Assembly: GCF_021991925.1 (NCBI RefSeq)
Contig: NZ_RXZI01000001.1
Coordinates: 930,001 to 994,000, forward strand
Source of the DNA: Sutcliffiella horikoshii
GTDB lineage: Bacteria; Bacillota; Bacilli; Bacillales; Bacillaceae_I
Reading direction: 5' to 3'
DNA length: 64,000 bases
Shown here piece after piece: positions 63,249 through 64,000 of this stretch (position 1 is the first letter of the stretch; every line of letters starts with the position of its first letter). The translations under genes were made by a program, and so were the position numbers. The notes beneath the pieces were generated by a model. The model made no database searches and was not told where the DNA came from. It saw only the letters and a program-made list of their open reading frames with translations.

Positions 63249-64000
63249 CTACTCAGGACTTATGTCAAGCTTTATAAATTGGTCATCATCTGGTCCCGGG
63301 GTCCCTCTTCCATCCGTATTATTCGTTATAAAATATAAATTATTTCCGTCAACGAATACATCCCGGATTCTCCCGTTTTGATTCCAAATTGTTGCTTGCT
63401 TACCAAAACGCAACTCGAATTCCAGGATCATTTCACCTCTTAGGTTTGCAACCAATAACACACCATCTTTAAATACTAAACCTGAAGGAGCCCATGTTTG
63501 TGAACCTGAGTGGAATAATGGTGCTTCCATGCCTTCGGGATGTTCATCTCCTGTGCCTTTTGGCCAACCGTAGTTTTTCCCTTTTTTGATTTGATTGATT
63601 TCATCAAAAGCAGAGGGACCATGCTCTGAGGCATACATCTCCCCTGTCTCTTCATTCCAGGCGACACCTTGCGGATTACGATGACCAAAACTATAAATGT
63701 AAGAATTGGGATACGGGTTATCGCTAGGTACCGTGCCATCTAAGTTCATGCGTATTATACTACCAGGTAGTGTGTCGGAGTCTTGTGCAAGATCTGGTTT
63801 GTTGGCATCGCCTATTGTTGCATATAATTTATTATCTGGTCCGATTTTTACCCTTCCCCCATTATGGAAAATAGCACCTTCTATCTCATCTAAAAGCACT
63901 TTTTGTTCTATCCACTTATCCTGATCATATTTTATCACTACCAGTCTATTTTTCACTTCCTGCTCTGTTCCATAGGTGTGATAAACAAATGCAAGTCCGT
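63249..64000 (-). CDS. PQQ-dependent sugar dehydrogenase family, 3' part only
   Basis: The gene runs off the window; about 250 C-terminal codons are present and the frame is open to 64000 (GLAFVYHTYGTEQEVKN continues upstream of the first Met). The beta-propeller motifs of soluble glucose/aldose sugar dehydrogenases (YliI type) are clear: FHNGGRVKIGPDNKLYATIGD, SGHRNPQG-like SFGHRNPQGVAW, EHGPSAFDEIN and NYGWPKGTG. Such exported enzymes oxidise sugars with PQQ, though Bacillus members may have other functions. It lies upstream of the phospholipase D gene on the same strand, separated by a terminator. Confidence 0.85.
   Translation of the reverse strand, partial: GLAFVYHTYGTEQEVKNRLVVIKYDQDKWIEQKVLLDEIEGAIFHNGGRVKIGPDNKLYATIGDANKPDLAQDSDTLPGSIIRMNLDGTVPSDNPYPNSYIYSFGHRNPQGVAWNEETGEMYASEHGPSAFDEINQIKKGKNYGWPKGTGDEHPEGMEAPLFHSGSQTWAPSGLVFKDGVLLVANLRGEMILEFELRFGKQATIWNQNGRIRDVFVDGNNLYFITNNTDGRGTPGPDDDQFIKLDISPE

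Overview
The window looks like a chromosomal segment of a spore-forming, AT-rich Bacillaceae bacterium (Bacillus/Sutcliffiella-like; genus not provable from sequence alone). The reasons are strong AGGAGG-type ribosome binding sites, frequent TTG/GTG starts, the B. subtilis-type argCJBD-carAB-argF gene order, AhrC/ArgR-like ARG boxes, a CRE-like site, CotX/CotW-type spore coat genes and Bacillus-typical DUF3231 and DUF3900-like proteins. No rRNA, tRNA, prophage or CRISPR array was seen.

Layout. 1-1.7 kb: a truncated lipoprotein, a Gfo/Idh/MocA oxidoreductase and a PfpI/DJ-1 family protein. 1.8-14.1 kb (minus strand): a complete ornithine-to-arginine supercluster, argC-argJ-argB-argD-carA-carB-argF followed by argG-argH. 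Many genes overlap, and ARG boxes lie before argC and argG. 14.2-15.3 kb: an M20 peptidase. 15.5-15.7 kb: a candidate free-standing structured RNA with its own terminator. 15.9-39 kb: mixed housekeeping and sporulation genes (second Gfo/Idh gene, CotW/CotX-like coat genes, a coiled-coil protein, acyl-CoA synthetase, threonine aldolase, Fsr-like MFS exporter, DHH phosphoesterase, MsrA, RecQ, aldehyde dehydrogenase with DUF779, cupredoxin, ABC-F, AI-2E family and hemolysin III proteins). Two small non-autonomous mobile elements sit at 16.9 and 23.4 kb, each with recognisable terminal inverted repeats and a perfect 8-bp target duplication.

39-51.8 kb (minus strand): a cobalamin late-synthesis and salvage operon behind a B12 riboswitch and terminator, cobO-cbiA-cobQ-cobT-btuF-btuC-btuD/cbiZ-cbiB-cobD-cobU-cobS-cobC-cobU-like. 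The encoded proteins import corrinoids, strip cobinamides (CbiZ), adenosylate and amidate the ring, add the aminopropanol arm and attach the lower ligand. No corrin-ring assembly genes are present in the window.

52-60.6 kb: an accessory island of small, mostly unrecognised genes. Many are separated by degenerate copies of an intergenic repeat whose core is TTCAACAATCGGGCGCGAT on the gene-sense strand. In six cases the core falls 12-58 nt after a stop codon in the same orientation, giving a cassette-like layout. The island also holds a transposase remnant and a gene broken by one extra base. 60.8-64 kb: a SleB-like cell wall hydrolase, a phospholipase-D family protein and the 3' part of a PQQ-type sugar dehydrogenase gene.
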